A DNA stretch of 64,000 bases. Origin: Chrysomallon squamiferum (Eukaryota > Mollusca > Gastropoda > Neomphalida > Peltospiridae). The position numbers were made by a program, and so were the translations under genes. Of the stretch, positions 1 through 14,200 are shown in pieces. The stretch covers positions 38,346,933 through 38,410,932 of the forward strand of contig CM022665.1 of NCBI GenBank assembly GCA_012295275.1, in the 5' to 3' direction. Position 1 is the first letter of the stretch. Each line of letters begins with the position of its first letter. The notes under the pieces are model-generated. The model was not told the DNA's origin. It saw nothing but the letters and a program-made list of their open reading frames with translations, and did not search any database.

Positions 1-1665
1 TATAACAAATTACATTCAGTTTAAATGTTTGGAAAGTTAGGGGTTTTTTGTTTTTGTTTTTAATGTGTAATCAGATATATAATTTTGTTGGCACAGTTAT
101 AAATAAAAGAAGGGGAAAATGAAAATTTAGAAAAAATGTTATTTAATTTGTTTGTTTTTTAAAAATTGATACCATTAGCAGTTTTACTCTAAAACTGGAT
201 TGATCTGGTATCAGTTTGGATTTTAAAATTATTAACCATCATTGGACAATTTTCTGATAAATGGAAGTATAATTTGATTTAAGTGAAAAAACAAAAATAA
301 AAAAAGAAATAAATATTAATTTTCTTATTTGGTGCATTAATTTTATGTTGTTTAATCAATCCAGTTAAAATGGTGCATACCATTCACCTTTTTGTTTTAT
401 TACTACTAATAATGACTCTTTTTTTAAAATATTTATTCAGTTTGCAGTTGATCATTACATCATAGGTATGTAAGAAATTAATTTCATACATTTAAAATCT
501 TTTTTTCTTTTCAAAGAACCATGCAACCATCCTATCTAAAGAATCATCATAATTATTTCAAAAATATGTTTACTGAAACTCTGCTGACTCATTGTTCTCA
601 GATCTGGTACAGATCCTTGAGATAAACCACAATTTCTTGTCAACAGTCCAAAATGTTTGTTATTTTATTGTCTTTTTTAAAATATAAATTGATCTTGCAC
701 TGAAAATGAAATCATGTTTGCTTTTATCAGAATAGTTGTGAACTGGTTATTTCTGTTTTTGGACAACTGTTCTGTTTTTAGGCATCTGTTCATGAGTTAT
801 TTCACTTTTTACCTTTTCTTTTGGCGTAAATCGAATACCTCCTTAGGGAGAACCTGTATTGGTATTGAATTCACTTGGATTACAACATCCAAAAGAAGTT
901 AAATTGTTTATGGTGTTCTTTGGTTCTTGTTGATTGTTTAGAGTTTATAATTAGAGATACCTTTGGTGATGCATTCTAATGGCTAAATACATTTTGTAAA
1001 TGCCAAAATATATATATATTTTTTTTCTATTAGTACAGGGTGCCCAGTATTTGATAATACTGAAATACATAAGTGAAAAAAATGATATTTATGAAGATTA
1101 ACAATAGGACATCTCATTAAGTGAAATATAATGAACATTTGAAAGACTGCCATGTTACAAATGAATTGGATTTATATTAATTTCTTCTTTGAAAAACAAC
1201 AACAAAGAAAAAAAAAAAAAGAAACATGAAGACCAAATGTGATACTGCTGTGCATGCTCAAAAATTTATTTATTATTGTATTTTATTATTAGCCAAACTT
1301 GGATGTCTTAAACCTAATGAAACCATTGGAAGTATGCGAAATGTCTTTAGCCCTTTCATGTGTATCATTAAATATTTTAGACTGACAGTCATAGTCATTG
1401 TACAGAAGTTTGTCTAATGTAAATAGTTTAATTGTTTGAAATATTTGAAACATATCGTATGAAATTTGCTGATTAAAGGATACAGTTGACATTGACTGAG
1501 TTTCCACTTTTGCATAAAAGCAAAAAAAAAATAAAAATTTAACATTAATAATAAATTTTAATTTAGAAAAATTAGCCACTTGAAGTGAGTAAGTACAAAA
1601 AGTGTACTAAAATCTGATAAATTTTGGTTGTTTACTGATGTTTCATTATATTGGTCTACATCTTT

Positions 1666-1667
<2 letters not shown>

Positions 1668-1714
<47 letters not shown>
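1668..1714. repeat. (ATT)n microsatellite
   Basis: About 15 ATT units in a row are visible directly. Confidence 0.95.
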
Positions 1715-1715
<1 letters not shown>

Positions 1716-2660
1716 TTCTTTGGTAAATGTTTTTTTTTTTTTAAATAAATCGGTGTATCACATATCTTTGTTACAGAATGTTGGCTCCAGCATAAAGGGA
1801 AACTTTGAACGTTTGATATAAAATATCAGTGGATTAAAATAATAACACTTTGTTGTTTTAATTTCAGTTGTTGTTAGCTGCAGATCTGTTTTTACATGTT
1901 AACTGAGATTAAAATTCACCCATCTGCACAAATATACTTGTTCTTTTGTGATGTAAATGTATATATGTGTGTACATGCATATGTAGGTGTATATACGTGT
2001 GTCTGTGTGTGTTGTGTGTGCATGCATGTGTATGTATGTATATGTATTTTGGAAAATACATTAATGAATAATACATACATTACAATTATTGTAATTTTTG
2101 AATTCATAAAATATGTGTTTACATTACGTAAACTGATAAAATAGTTAATATTCTTTATTTTAAAAGAAAAACAAAAACTATTGAATTTATATTTAAGACA
2201 AATGATATGTTTTAAATAAATGTATAATTTGAATTTTTATCATTCAATTTTGTATTTATATATTTCTTTTTAATGTGTATCTTAGTTTTTCTATATAAAA
2301 CTCATTGATTATGTATTGTTTCTTTTTTTTTTTTTTTTTTTTTAATCATCATAATATAAGCGGAATTTTAGAGAACTAAATATCTTTGTTAATTAATTAT
2401 ATCTTTAATGTTTGAGACCTGTTTGCTTACAGCTTATTCTCAGTCATTGCTTATTTTGTATAGATAGAAAAATAGAGAATTATTTATTTATTATTATGAT
2501 TGTTTAGTTTTTGAAATTTCTTTTTATGATCAAAGTATAATGTTCGAGATAGCTGAAATTAATCTTTGGTGTGAAATGTAAAGGCCAGTTTTCACATTTT
2601 GTCTTAAAAATTATGTTCTTATTTTTATTATTGTTGTTATTATTATCATTATTATCATTG

Positions 2661-2726
<66 letters not shown>
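2661..2726. repeat. (ATT)n microsatellite
   Basis: A long ATT run preceded by interrupted TTATC/TTGTC variants. It creates a poly-Leu open frame that is not a gene. Confidence 0.95.
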
Positions 2727-2730
<4 letters not shown>

Positions 2731-2840
2731 TTCATTTTATTTATTTATTTTTTTTGGTACTTAAATGTATTAGAAATTTTATAAAACTAATATAAGTAAA
2801 AACATTTTACAACAATAAATTAGTTTTTCAAATTTCCATT

Positions 2841-3212
2841 CATTTTTATCATCATTTGTTTTTAATGTAAATAAGTTTTTTTAAAACAAAGTTGAAATGT
2901 GTTTTTACAGTTAAATTTAAAGACTTTTAATGCAGTTATTATTAGAACATTGAATTACTTTTTAAAATTTTGGTTCATTTTTATCGTTATTTGTTTTTAA
3001 TGTAAATAAATTTTTGAAAATAAAGTTGAAATGGTGTTTTACAGTTAAATTTAAAGGCTTTTAAAACCATTATTATTACAACAGTTACTTTTCAAAAGTT
3101 TGGTTATTTTTATCATTATTTGTTTTTAATGTAAATAAGTTTGAAAATGAAGTTGAAATGCTATTTTTGCTGTTAAATTTAAAGACTTTTAATACAGTTA
3201 TTATGATTTGCT
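2841..3212. repeat. Minisatellite, ~2.8 units of ~131-135 bp
   Basis: Units begin near 2841, 2976 and 3107. Each carries the same ordered blocks: TTTTTATCNTTATTTG, TTTTTAATGTAAATAA, AAGTTGAAATG, and a block around GTTAAATTTAAAG with CTTTTAA. The units differ by scattered substitutions and small indels, so this is an old tandem duplication. Confidence 0.85.
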
Positions 3213-6200
3213 TTACATTAATTGCATTTTAACATTTAAAAAAAAAAAAAAAGTAAATAAATAAAAAATAAAAAAATAAAAGAATAAAATGATTGTTCCA
3301 AATTTGGGAATTTGATTTAATGTTTTACTATCCCTGATAATATTCATCAACAAAACTTAAAAAAGGGGGGTGGCTTACTAGAAATTTTTATTATTTTTTT
3401 GTTTTGTTTTGTTTCTGAAATTATGTCTCATTCTACATATTCATGTTTATCATTTTGTGTACATGTAAATGTTAATTCTGGTTCCTCAGATACAGATATT
3501 AATACTACTACTGAATTTTGTGAATTCTATTTCTTGGCTTCAGTATAACAACATCTTTTAAAAACTAGTTTTATATAATAAATATTTTTATTGTGCTACT
3601 TTGTGAAATATATTTAAGGGCATAATTACTTGTTTGTAAATGCTCATTCTGATTCATGAAATTTTGTAATAAGAATTTCTCAATCAGACTCATAAATCAT
3701 AATTGTTGTAAGTCAGTCCATTGTTGTAAATTCATAATTATTGTTAATGTATAAAAAAATATTAATTTTCTTTTCTTCATTTATTCATGTATTATTTCAG
3801 TTTCTAACATGACAGGAAACCCTAAGTTTTATATATAAACATAATACACAAGATCAGCTACTTTTCCAGTTGTTACGACACATTTCAACCATTAAGAATC
3901 ATATTTATTTTAAAAGGACATAGTCATATTGAAATTTTATTATGAAGAAATAATTTCTAAAAAAAACAAAAAACCAACACCCCCAAAAAACAACAACAAC
4001 AGATGAATGTATTTAGCTTCTGTCATTTTCATTTACATTTTTAAAATTATTTTTCTTTTTCATTTTTCTCATTCTCTTTTTTCATTAAAGATTATTGTCA
4101 TTATCATTATTATTTGTGGGGGGAGGGGTTCTTCTTTTTTCTTTATTTCTTCTATTTTGCCTGTGTAAACTAATCACTGAAGTTCATTTTCAGTTATCTT
4201 GTATATTTTGTTTTACACTTCATCATCTGCTTTCAGAATAAAACATCAGAATTCATTTGTTCTTTCATTATTTTCTGATCTATTCACATCATATCTTTAA
4301 GTGTTTCCTGCCATGTTTGTCACCATCCATGACAGCTTGTTTAATCTGCTGCTTACAGTTTTGTCCAGACATTTTATGAAGTACCTTTGTACACTTGCTG
4401 CTGTTTCATATTTTTAGGTGACTGTTACAGGACTTAGTTCCTTCAGATTGCTTTTTATCTTCTGTTGAAAACTTTGTATTTTGTTTCTTAGGTGTCTTCA
4501 TACAGTTTGAATTCTCAGAAATGTTTTAAAGTCCTGTAATAAAGGAATATAATTCAGTTTAGAATAAATGACATAATATATTTTATAAATGACCAGAAAG
4601 TATTCATAACAGAAGTCCTGTTTTTAATAAGAAATTAATTTTCTGCTGAAAGAATGTTATATGTATGAAAAAAAAAAATAATAATAATTTAATTTTATTA
4701 AACAGTAATTCATTTTAATGATGATGCTAACAGTAAGTATGGAAACAAAGGGAAATAAGACAAACTAATAAATACATTAAAGGCAAGTTACTTAGGAAAA
4801 CATCTTAGTAAAATGATGTGTGCATTAGGTTAATGTATATTAGCATTTGCATGCTTCAGTGTTAAGCATGTGTATTGTAAACCGGTTTGCAGCAGCTACT
4901 GTTTACCTTTATAAATACATATATATTGCCTTTTGTGAATTGTGTTTTCTACTATTTGTTAGTGATGAGAAAAATAAAATATTTCTTAAAGAGTCTGACA
5001 TTATAAGCCATGAAGGGTCATTGTCTCACTCATGACATTTCATGTGTCAAATAAATTGAGATTGACCTGAATTGTAGTTATGTGTTTTTTTTTTTGTCAT
5101 TTATCTTTGATAATAGAAAAAGAAATCGTATTATATTGTGAATCTGTGTTAATAATGCTTTCCTGGTTTTTGTTATTCTTCTTGTTTAATGATTTGGAAT
5201 AATTGATAATAGCCAGCTTCAAGTAAATATATGACAGTGCAAGTGTAAAGCCTGAATACATACTGTGTACTCCAAAATAATTGATTTATTTAATTTTAAT
5301 GAAGTATGACAGGAAGGTAATAGGTCCACAGAGATTTAATGAGCTCTGCCATTTTATCTTGCATGGAAATACTGAATACTTTTGAATAAAACAAAGCACC
5401 ACAGAAATAATGACAATAAAATAAATAATGTTTGCCAACAATTTAGTAACTAACTTGATTTTATCAGAAGTGAACAAATCAGTTGAAAGTTGATCACTTT
5501 TAAAAAAAATTATTATTCTTACTAAAATATTTCCATAATGCTATTAGATCAAGAAAATTCGTCTTTGATAAATTTGTGTGGATATATATATATGAAGGAG
5601 AAAGTCGGGTAGGGATGAACTTAAAAAATAAAGTAACATAAGATATAACACCAGGCCATTAAAGCATCTTCAGGTCAGTTTTCTTTCTGAATCATCTACA
5701 GTCATCAACGGGCATCCATGAAAATGGTTAAATCACATGTGACAGGCATGTTAGAACTGGCAGACAATATTTATAAGTGCATAACTGACATTTTTCAAAA
5801 TCTGTTCTTTTGTTGTGGCCATTTAGATATTTTTAATGTTAGAGTTGGTTTTATGGGCATTATGCAGGAAAATCAGAAGACTGCAAATTGACCTATATAT
5901 GACAGTTTGGAAAGAAAATAAACCTTCATTTTATGCATAATACTGTTAGCTATAATTTTAATTCAAATAAGTGTATTTTCACTGTAATGAAAGCTAATAC
6001 ATATTTTAACTTAATTGCTCTATACTGTGTATTTGGCAAGTGAGCCATCCAAGTACAGCATACATGACAAATACTACAAATGTTTGTATTTTGTGTATGT
6101 CTGAGAATCGTTTTAGATTTAAGCACAGGGAGTTAATGTAACCAGAATAAGATTAATATTGTAATAACAACATTTAGAAAATGTTAATTCAAATTTGTTG

Positions 6201-6283
6201 TTGGTCTTACTCAAGCACAACATATAGCAAAATGCAAGAAAGTTTAACATGTAAATATTGTACTTAGGTGTAAAATGAATACA

Positions 6284-6288
<5 letters not shown>

Positions 6289-6335
<47 letters not shown>
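6289..6335. repeat. (ATT)n microsatellite
   Basis: About 15 ATT units; on the minus strand it gives a poly-Asn frame with no coding support. Confidence 0.95.
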
Positions 6336-6337
<2 letters not shown>

Positions 6338-6447
6338 TTAACAATGTCTGTGATGCTATTAGACAGTGATCAACTGTGTTTAATTTATAAAGTATACCTA
6401 AAATGAATGTGAATGTCATATAGGGAATCACTTCTGCTAGTCGATCA

Positions 6448-6743
6448 TGGGCCATATTCTCGAAGCTGTTGTTACCGTAATAAATAGTTAAATACTTAGA
6501 TCTGTTCAGCAGTTTGGTACTAAATTTCCTGATTGATGTGTCAGATTACGCATGTGCCTAAGCACTACACGAAACATGCATCGTATGGGTAGTTAACAAA
6601 ATAACGACTCTCTTTATTACAACAGATTTCGAAAGGCATCGTAAAGGGCAAGGACACAACACTTACGGATGACAGTCGGTCACTCCGTAGGTATGTTGTC
6701 GTTGGCGCATTTAACGACTAATATCTTCGGGAATATGGCCCCA
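6448..6743. mobile_element. MITE-like element with terminal inverted repeats
   Basis: The left end reads TGGGCCATATTCTCGAAG. The right end read in reverse complement is TGGGGCCATATTCCCGAAG. This gives an inverted pair of roughly 20-30 bp around a ~240-bp non-coding interior. The interior has higher GC and more CpG than the AT-rich surroundings, which suggests an inserted element. No transposase frame is present, so it would be non-autonomous. I could not confirm a target-site duplication, so the superfamily is left open. Confidence 0.65.
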
Positions 6744-7269
6744 GAACAAGATAAAGAATACCAGAAACGGTTTTCACTTTCACAGGAGAGCTATGTGGAA
6801 TGTCGTTTTGTCATAAAGCGGTGAAATGTAATAATAATAATAATAAAAACAATAATAATAATAATAAAATGTTTTCCGGATTTTCTTTTCAAAACTACCT
6901 TGACATAATTTAGAGTCCAAGCTGAAACAACAACAACAATAATAAAAAATTAAAAAACAGAAAGAAAGATGAAGAAGAAAAATTTGGAGTTCAACTACTT
7001 TATTACACAATGGCACGTTACTGAGTGGGGGTGAACGTGCTAACTCTCATATTATTTTTAAAATATCCAAGGTATTATGGATGCGTAGTTACATAATTGG
7101 GAGCAAGTTTTTGGAGTTCCGAAAATTATTTTCCAAAATCAGTGTTGAATTACCCTTCAAAGAAAAAGAAGAAGAAGAAGAAAAAAAAATATAAATAAAA
7201 AAAAAATAAAAAAAAAAGCTAAATATAGTTCACAGTCACATTACTGAAATCGTTTTTGAAACATCTTTT

Positions 7270-7301
<32 letters not shown>

Positions 7302-7529
7302 TAGTCGCAATTCATTTGTTAGTTTACTAATGTTTTATAATAATTAATATTATGATACATTAACCTTATACTATGTCATAGTATGTGACAATATTTGGCA
7401 GGTATATTCTTTTACTTGATTTATCATAGATCTATCTATTCGCTCTAACATATCAATCACCCTATAACTAAAATACAATATAAACATATATATATATATA
7501 GACAGCAATAATATAAATGCCTAGATCTA

Positions 7530-7530
7530 C

Positions 7531-7584
<54 letters not shown>

Positions 7585-7640
7585 TAAAAACAACAACAAC
7601 AAACAAACCAGGAAAAAAAAAAAAAAAAAAAAACAACAAC
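7530..7640. repeat. (AAT)n, (AAC)n and poly-A compound repeat
   Basis: About 17 AAT units are followed by AAC units, a long A run and AAAC/AACA repeats. Open frames here (poly-Ile or poly-Tyr) are artefacts of the repeat. Confidence 0.9.
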
Positions 7641-7809
7641 AAGCAAACAAACAAACAAATAAACAACATCCCAAAATAACCATTCATGCTATTTTTAATA
7701 GGGTAATTGGGATGTTATGTAATTTGATTACGTTTCCTAACTTAATCGGTTTCACTAACATAAAACTGCTAAATAATAATAAGAAATAATCACGTGTTCA
7801 CACTTACAC

Positions 7810-7812
<3 letters not shown>

Positions 7813-7847
<35 letters not shown>
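7813..7847. repeat. (GA)n microsatellite
   Basis: About 17 GA units are visible directly. Confidence 0.95.
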
Positions 7848-7849
<2 letters not shown>

Positions 7850-8252
7850 ATAAAACGGGAACAACAAACAATAATGAATATATTATTCCAGTGCTATTCC
7901 TAATTTTTACGATTTTACGATCTGCTTTTCCTTGTAACACACACACGCACACACACTACCTTCATGATTCTTTTTTTTTAAATCGAGTTTATATTGAATA
8001 GAACTTAAGTTATTGTACGTTGGCTATTTTATTCTTATTTCTTAAACACACTGATAATTTATTTTAATGTTGTTTAAACTATATACATATGTCTTTTCTT
8101 TTCTTTTTTTCTTCTCTTTTTTTTTTTTTTTTCTTCTGTTTGATCTGGGAAAACATTAATATGCCAAGTTAATCATAGTAGACTGGTATCACACCGGTCT
8201 CTTGTTATTGGCATTATGAATAGCGCAATAAACTATAAATTCCTAATAAAAG

Positions 8253-11200
8253 ATGGCGTCAACTATGTCGACTGACACGGGTAAAATATTTATATTATTA
8301 TTAATTGCTTATTAGCTTCGGATATGACTAATTATGAATTAAATAATAAAATATATTTATGGATAAACTTACAGTTTTGATCAAGGTCTTGTCAAAAGCT
8401 GTTTCATTTACATTGTTCTATAATTTGGTTTTTGCCGTAACAAATAAAGATGCAAGTCTTCAGTTCATGAGACTCAGGCTCCAGTTTTGGCAACCTGATA
8501 CAACTGATTATTAAATAAAACGCAAATGAATAATTTCTTATTAGTTAATGCTAAGTTAAATAACAGCACAATTTTATTTATTTTTTTATGATCCTAATAA
8601 CTCGGTTATTGATTAGAATCAAGTAGATACGTGACCAAATTTTCTAAAATAAAATTTTCCTTAAATTTTTATATACCATTAGAGAGAGTATGCATGTTAA
8701 AATGACACCAAGATGTCTTTGATAGGACTTATATGAAAGAACTTGTACATTTTTATCTGAATAAAATTAGTAGGTATTTTTCATTCAGAATCAAATTATC
8801 AGTGGAGAAATTGTGATTCATTGCCAACACATGAATTTTAATTAATTAATTAACTGCACTAATTAGCTCTGATGTACCTTACATCTCGATTATGTAACTC
8901 TCAAAAACTCCATAGTACTTAAACCAGTATACAAAAAGATGAATTGTAGAGGCCTTTATATTTTTTAGAATTTTCCTAAAATTCATTTTATAACAATTAA
9001 TTAGCATTAATTTGCCTTATGTCTACAGTATACACATCTAAAGTTTTATAAAAATTAAATAAATGTGCATGAATTATATCTGAAAATATTTTTTGATAGA
9101 TTTAGAAACATGGCAGATTTTCAAGCATACATGATTCTTATGGTAAAATACTAATTTAAAATTATACCCACTGGAAAGGCCTTGGTAAATGTCAGAGCAA
9201 GGAGAACGAATAAAATACTATCTTATGACAAAATAAGATCTCCACAGACAGCATCTGCCCCATGTTGAAATTTAGACATGTAATAGTCCACAACATCTTT
9301 ATCCCTCCAGTAGGCAACTACATAGTTGGCCTTTATCTTCTTTTTAAGCTGTTCAATGCATCAGTTGTATGTGACATGGTCCTAAGCCTCATCATCATAC
9401 CACATATGACACATGCTGTATTCAATGGCTGTGTCAGACAAGGTGTCATGCAGATCTGTCCTCCTTGCATGGGATCACTTGAGCATTCAGACTTTTGGTT
9501 TTCTCTTTCAGAGCAAGGATTGTGTTTTCTAGAGCTCTGTAGCCATCTTGTATCTCAGACAGTTATTTTTTTCACATTGTTATTCTCCTTTTTCAACTTT
9601 TCATTTTCTTGCAAAACCTACAATCTTTTTTATGCTTTTGTTGAAGCTGTTTTAATTTGATTTTCTCTACTCTTGAAGTTTTTCCCATTTCAAAGCTTTA
9701 ACAGTTTCTCTCAGTATTTTTATTAAAGAATCTTTTCTGTGCAAGCTTTGCTTGAGCACTCAGTTCTGATATGGTACTGACTGAAGTTTCTGTCTCAGCT
9801 GTCTGACATTTTCATAAAAAACCTTTTGACATATGATATTTTGTCTCAGACATATTAAAATCTTTGCCTAAGTTTTTTATTCCTAGTTGAGAATTGCTCA
9901 GCTCTATGAAAGTAGCCAGTCAGTGTACACAGCTTTGCTGCTGACGAGGGCAATGGTGATAGTGATTGAGATAGTTTTTTTCATGACCATCATTTAAATA
10001 GTTGCTTCTGGGCAAGGTGGGATCAAAAATGGAATAGTCAGTGGTTGAAGGGATCCAGACTGGGAAATGGATGTACTATAAAGGTTATGGTCTGCCAAAA
10101 TAGACTGTGGTTTGAGCTTTATTGGTAACAGAGTACTGTCTGAGCTGGGAACATCTGGAGTGAGAACTTAAATGTGCATTGCTTTTTGGCAGATTGTTTG
10201 GGATGTGAACATTAACCAGGCTGGCAGTTTGTGCTTAGGATGGTGTAATCTCAAACATTTATCTGACAGTTTCAAGAGTTACTTTCACAGAATGTCCATT
10301 CTCTGCATGCATTGGTGGCACACATACACATGGAGAGAGAGAACACAGCAATAATATTACATAAATTTAATATTCCATGTTATTGGTTTGAGATCATGTG
10401 ACCACAGTGACCAACCATACATGGCTGTGATGTTGGACCATAACTGGAAGGAAGTTATGAATTTTTATCTGAATAAAATCTGCTGGTATTTTTTTTCCTT
10501 CAATGTCTGTGGAGAAACTGATTTGTTTCAGTCATTTGGCAACATAATCACTAATATCTTGCATAGTTTCAAACTCAGTATACGCAAATAATATATCAAA
10601 ATGAAACTTTTGCTAACAGTAGTTGTTAAATGTTGCTTATACTTAGAAATTTTAATTAATCAGTTGCAGTAATTAGCACATATGATACATAAAAAAAGAC
10701 AAATTAAGTACCTGTTACCTGATATATTTATATGAAATTTGGCAGAGAAAAAGACAAAACCTGCATATATTATGTTTTAAAGCTTTGTCAGTATGAAAGT
10801 CGGTTTGAAATGGTAAATTTCTCTGTTGATTATCCTTAGGTTATGTGCAGAGACTGCTTTTGTCACACACCAATATTTAGATTCAAGAAATGTTCTAGAA
10901 CATAAAAATTAAAGATTAAATCCTCTCTTTCCAACAACAGATATATTGTTTAATACGCTAGAAGCAGAGGCCACTATTATCTTTTCTTATTTTTATTTGT
11001 TTCATGTGGTGGCCACAATTTGTGATTCTTGGCTTGATTTTTATCTCCTTTCAGATTTTAAAAACAAACAAACCAAAAAACCTTGCCCAAATACATTCCC
11101 CCCACTGAAGTGATAAAGTTTTATCATAAATAAATTACAATAATAATTAATAGCACGTATTGTGTTAATCTTCTTTCAGCATGCAGTACGTCGTTTTGGA

Positions 11201-14200
11201 TCAAGTTCTTTACAGACAGTGGAATTCCAGCAGGAGATGCTGCAAATTATGCTGTGACTTTTATTGACAACAGGATTGAGAAAAATATGTTGCTGGATCT
11301 CTCCAAGGAGTATTTAAATGACATGGGAATCACTCGGCTTGGGGATGTCATTACTATTTTAAAATATGCAAAAACTGTGCACATGCAGGTGAATGATAAG
11401 TATATTGAATACCAGAATAACAACAAAATGACATTGAAATGTGTTTGGTTAAAAATTTCATGAATATTTAGAACAAATAATTGATGTTGCTCATGTATAT
11501 TGAATATCTATATTCTTTCATTTTTTCTTCAGTTTATTGTCATTGTCATCTAATGTGTAATTAAAATGAAGGGTTGATGGGCTTCTTAAATCTGTTTTGT
11601 CTAAATATAGATAGAGCCATCAATTTTTTAAAATTTTGTGTGTGTGTGTGCATTTTTATTTATTTATTGCTACCTCATAACCCTTTTAAGTGGATTTTAT
11701 GGATTAATAATTGTTATTTCAGTTGAAGACAGAACTTGTAATACATGTTCAATTTACATTTTCTGTGTTAATGTTATAATTTAATTTTACAGGAGGCTAC
11801 GGAAAAAGCTTTAAAAGGGGCATCAGTTACTCCACCCGTTGTGAAATCTACTGGTACTAGTACTGCAAGACGTTCAACTCGTGTGTATTTGTGTTGTTTT
11901 GTTTTGTACTTTTTAAATAAAAATTTGGAAACATATAAATTTTTAAGTGAGAAATTTTAAGTCAAGTTAAATGTCTTTAGTTTATTGTACTTTTTTATAT
12001 ATATATATATATATTTTTTTTTTAATTTTTAATTTTATGATTAAAATATAATTCCTCTTTAATTCTGTTATTAAATTCTGTTATTATTTTTCATTTCTAA
12101 TACGGATGTATTTACACAACAAATAAATACTGTGGTGATCTGACAAAAATTAATATACATAAATTTTTAAACATTTCAAAACTTCACCTATGACGTGGGA
12201 GAGAAAAAATATTAAATATTAGTAATTTTGTACCTATTTGTTATTGTTATATTTAAAATTCTCTCTTACAGCTGTGAGTAGAATAGTTGATCATTATTGT
12301 AAATTATCCAGTGATCCAGATGCTGTCCCAATGAATTCTCCTTCGCCAAAGCCACTCTCCAAACCTCCACCAGATATTACAGGTAATTAATAAACAACAA
12401 ATATGATTTGAGTAATTACTTTTTGGATATTGTTTTGCTCTTTATCTTTCATATAGCTGGGCCTTGATTATTTAGTTTTATTACATGTAAATAATAATAA
12501 TAAATAAACTATTAATAATTCTTACTGTTTCATTTACTATCACTGTGATGACATCAGTAAAGCATACTGATATTGGAATTATAATGATAACATCTTATGT
12601 ATTTTTTCTAGTTAACTATGATAAAATTTTGTTATTCAGATACACCCAAGAAATCATCTGTATTTGATCGTCTAGGTACTGAAACTTCAGGTAGTTCAAA
12701 AACTGTAACAGTTACAGGTCTTGGCAGTTTGATCCTCAATAGGAGTAGTTCTCCACAGGTAATTCCAAAGATTTTAAATTTTAATTGTTATTTTTTAATT
12801 TAGTTACAAATGTTTATTTGTATGAAGCTTTTGATTAGGAATCTCTGATGATTATGAGTTTGTTTTCATCAAGTTTTTTTATAAACAATATTTCCTTCTT
12901 TTTTTTTTTTTAAAAAAAAAAAAATCAATATATTATTCAGCCATATACAAGTTTCTTGCCAATATTATTTTATGATAAATTAATGATGAATAAGTTAAAA
13001 AAAAAAAAAAAGTTTGAATTTTTGTTTAATTTTGTTAAAATGAAGAGTTCAGTTTTCAACCGACTGGGTGGTAAAAATGCTATAAAGAGGGCAGCATCAT
13101 CAACATCACCAGACAATGACAATTCTGATGAAGAGGCTGCTGCACTGGAATATGCTGGCATATTCAAAGACATCAGTGGTCCAAAGAAAGCCAGAGTATC
13201 AGGTACAGGAAGCCTAAAGAAACCAGCAACAACTGCAAAACTGTTAGCAGCAAGAAAACTGGTGAAAAAAACAATAAGTAAGTTTGTCTTTTAATATTAA
13301 TAATTATAAATCTCATAAGGTTTCCACTTCATTTTTGGACAATGTAGAATAAAAAAAAAAAATTGAAGTTCAGATCTGCTGAAATGACATTATTTTTATC
13401 TTTATTCATATTACATTTTACACATATGCAACAGGTATTTTTGTTAAATTGTCCAAACTGTTGTACATTATTCCTGTCCTTTTAAGAAATGTTAATGAGT
13501 GTTTACAATAAGTTTGGTAGTCAGTATTTATTAAAGTGTCAGTTTTGTTACTGTTGAAGACATTAACAGTAGTTAAAAAACCAGATGTTTAAGAACTAAT
13601 TGTCAACTAATTTACCAAATATTTTGTAAAAAATCATTATGTAAGAATATTAACTGTAATTTTATGTTACTTGTGAGATAATGCTCATCATGTTTTTCAT
13701 TATTATTATTATTCTTATGCCAGCTGTTCAGAAGCCTGAAGTGTCGACTACTTCCCACCCTCTGGGAACATTAGCCTCAGACAATCTCTGTGAACAGCCA
13801 AGTGTCAAGGATCGTCTGGGAAAGAAAGCAGTAACAGCTGCAGTGTCGAGTACCACACCTACCATCACAGTACGGCTTAACACTGAAGGAAGTGATGACT
13901 CAACACCTTCACACATAGAAACTAAAATAAGCAGCCTTAGAAATAAAAGTGGTAAGTAGATTTTAATGTTTTCAAAATGGAAAACAAATGATTAATTATC
14001 CTTATACATTGATTTATATGTGTAAACATTAACACACACACACACACACTTGTATGCTCATTGCAAAAGTACTGAATATTATTATAAATACAAATGGTTT
14101 GTTTAAAGTAGATATTGTGTATGTTTGTACGTTCCTCTCTCTAGCAACCATGCACAGTCAACAAGTAACAACAAAAACCATATGCAGTGATTCTCAGATA

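Larger units (their letters stand above)
1..8252. other. Gene-free AT-rich interval
   Basis: I find no convincing coding exon on either strand in this stretch. Open frames are short and fall in AT-rich or microsatellite sequence. It holds ATT/AAT microsatellites, a ~135-bp minisatellite (2841-3212), a MITE-like element (6448-6743), a GA run and poly-A/T tracts. It may include the 3' UTR or introns of an upstream gene. The end just before 8253 should contain the promoter of the SAM-domain gene. Confidence 0.6.

Noticed and set aside
2571-2795. Open frame with long poly-Leu run
   Set aside because: It is produced by the ATT microsatellite; no domain, splice context or conservation is seen.
7457-7789. 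Overlapping open frames on both strands (poly-Tyr, poly-Ile, poly-Phe)
   Set aside because: All arise from AAT, AAC and poly-A repeats; frames on both strands of a microsatellite are not genes.
9262-9660. 132-residue plus-strand open frame
   Set aside because: It is antisense to the decayed minus-strand coding relic, which has the more protein-like reading; no family signal on plus.
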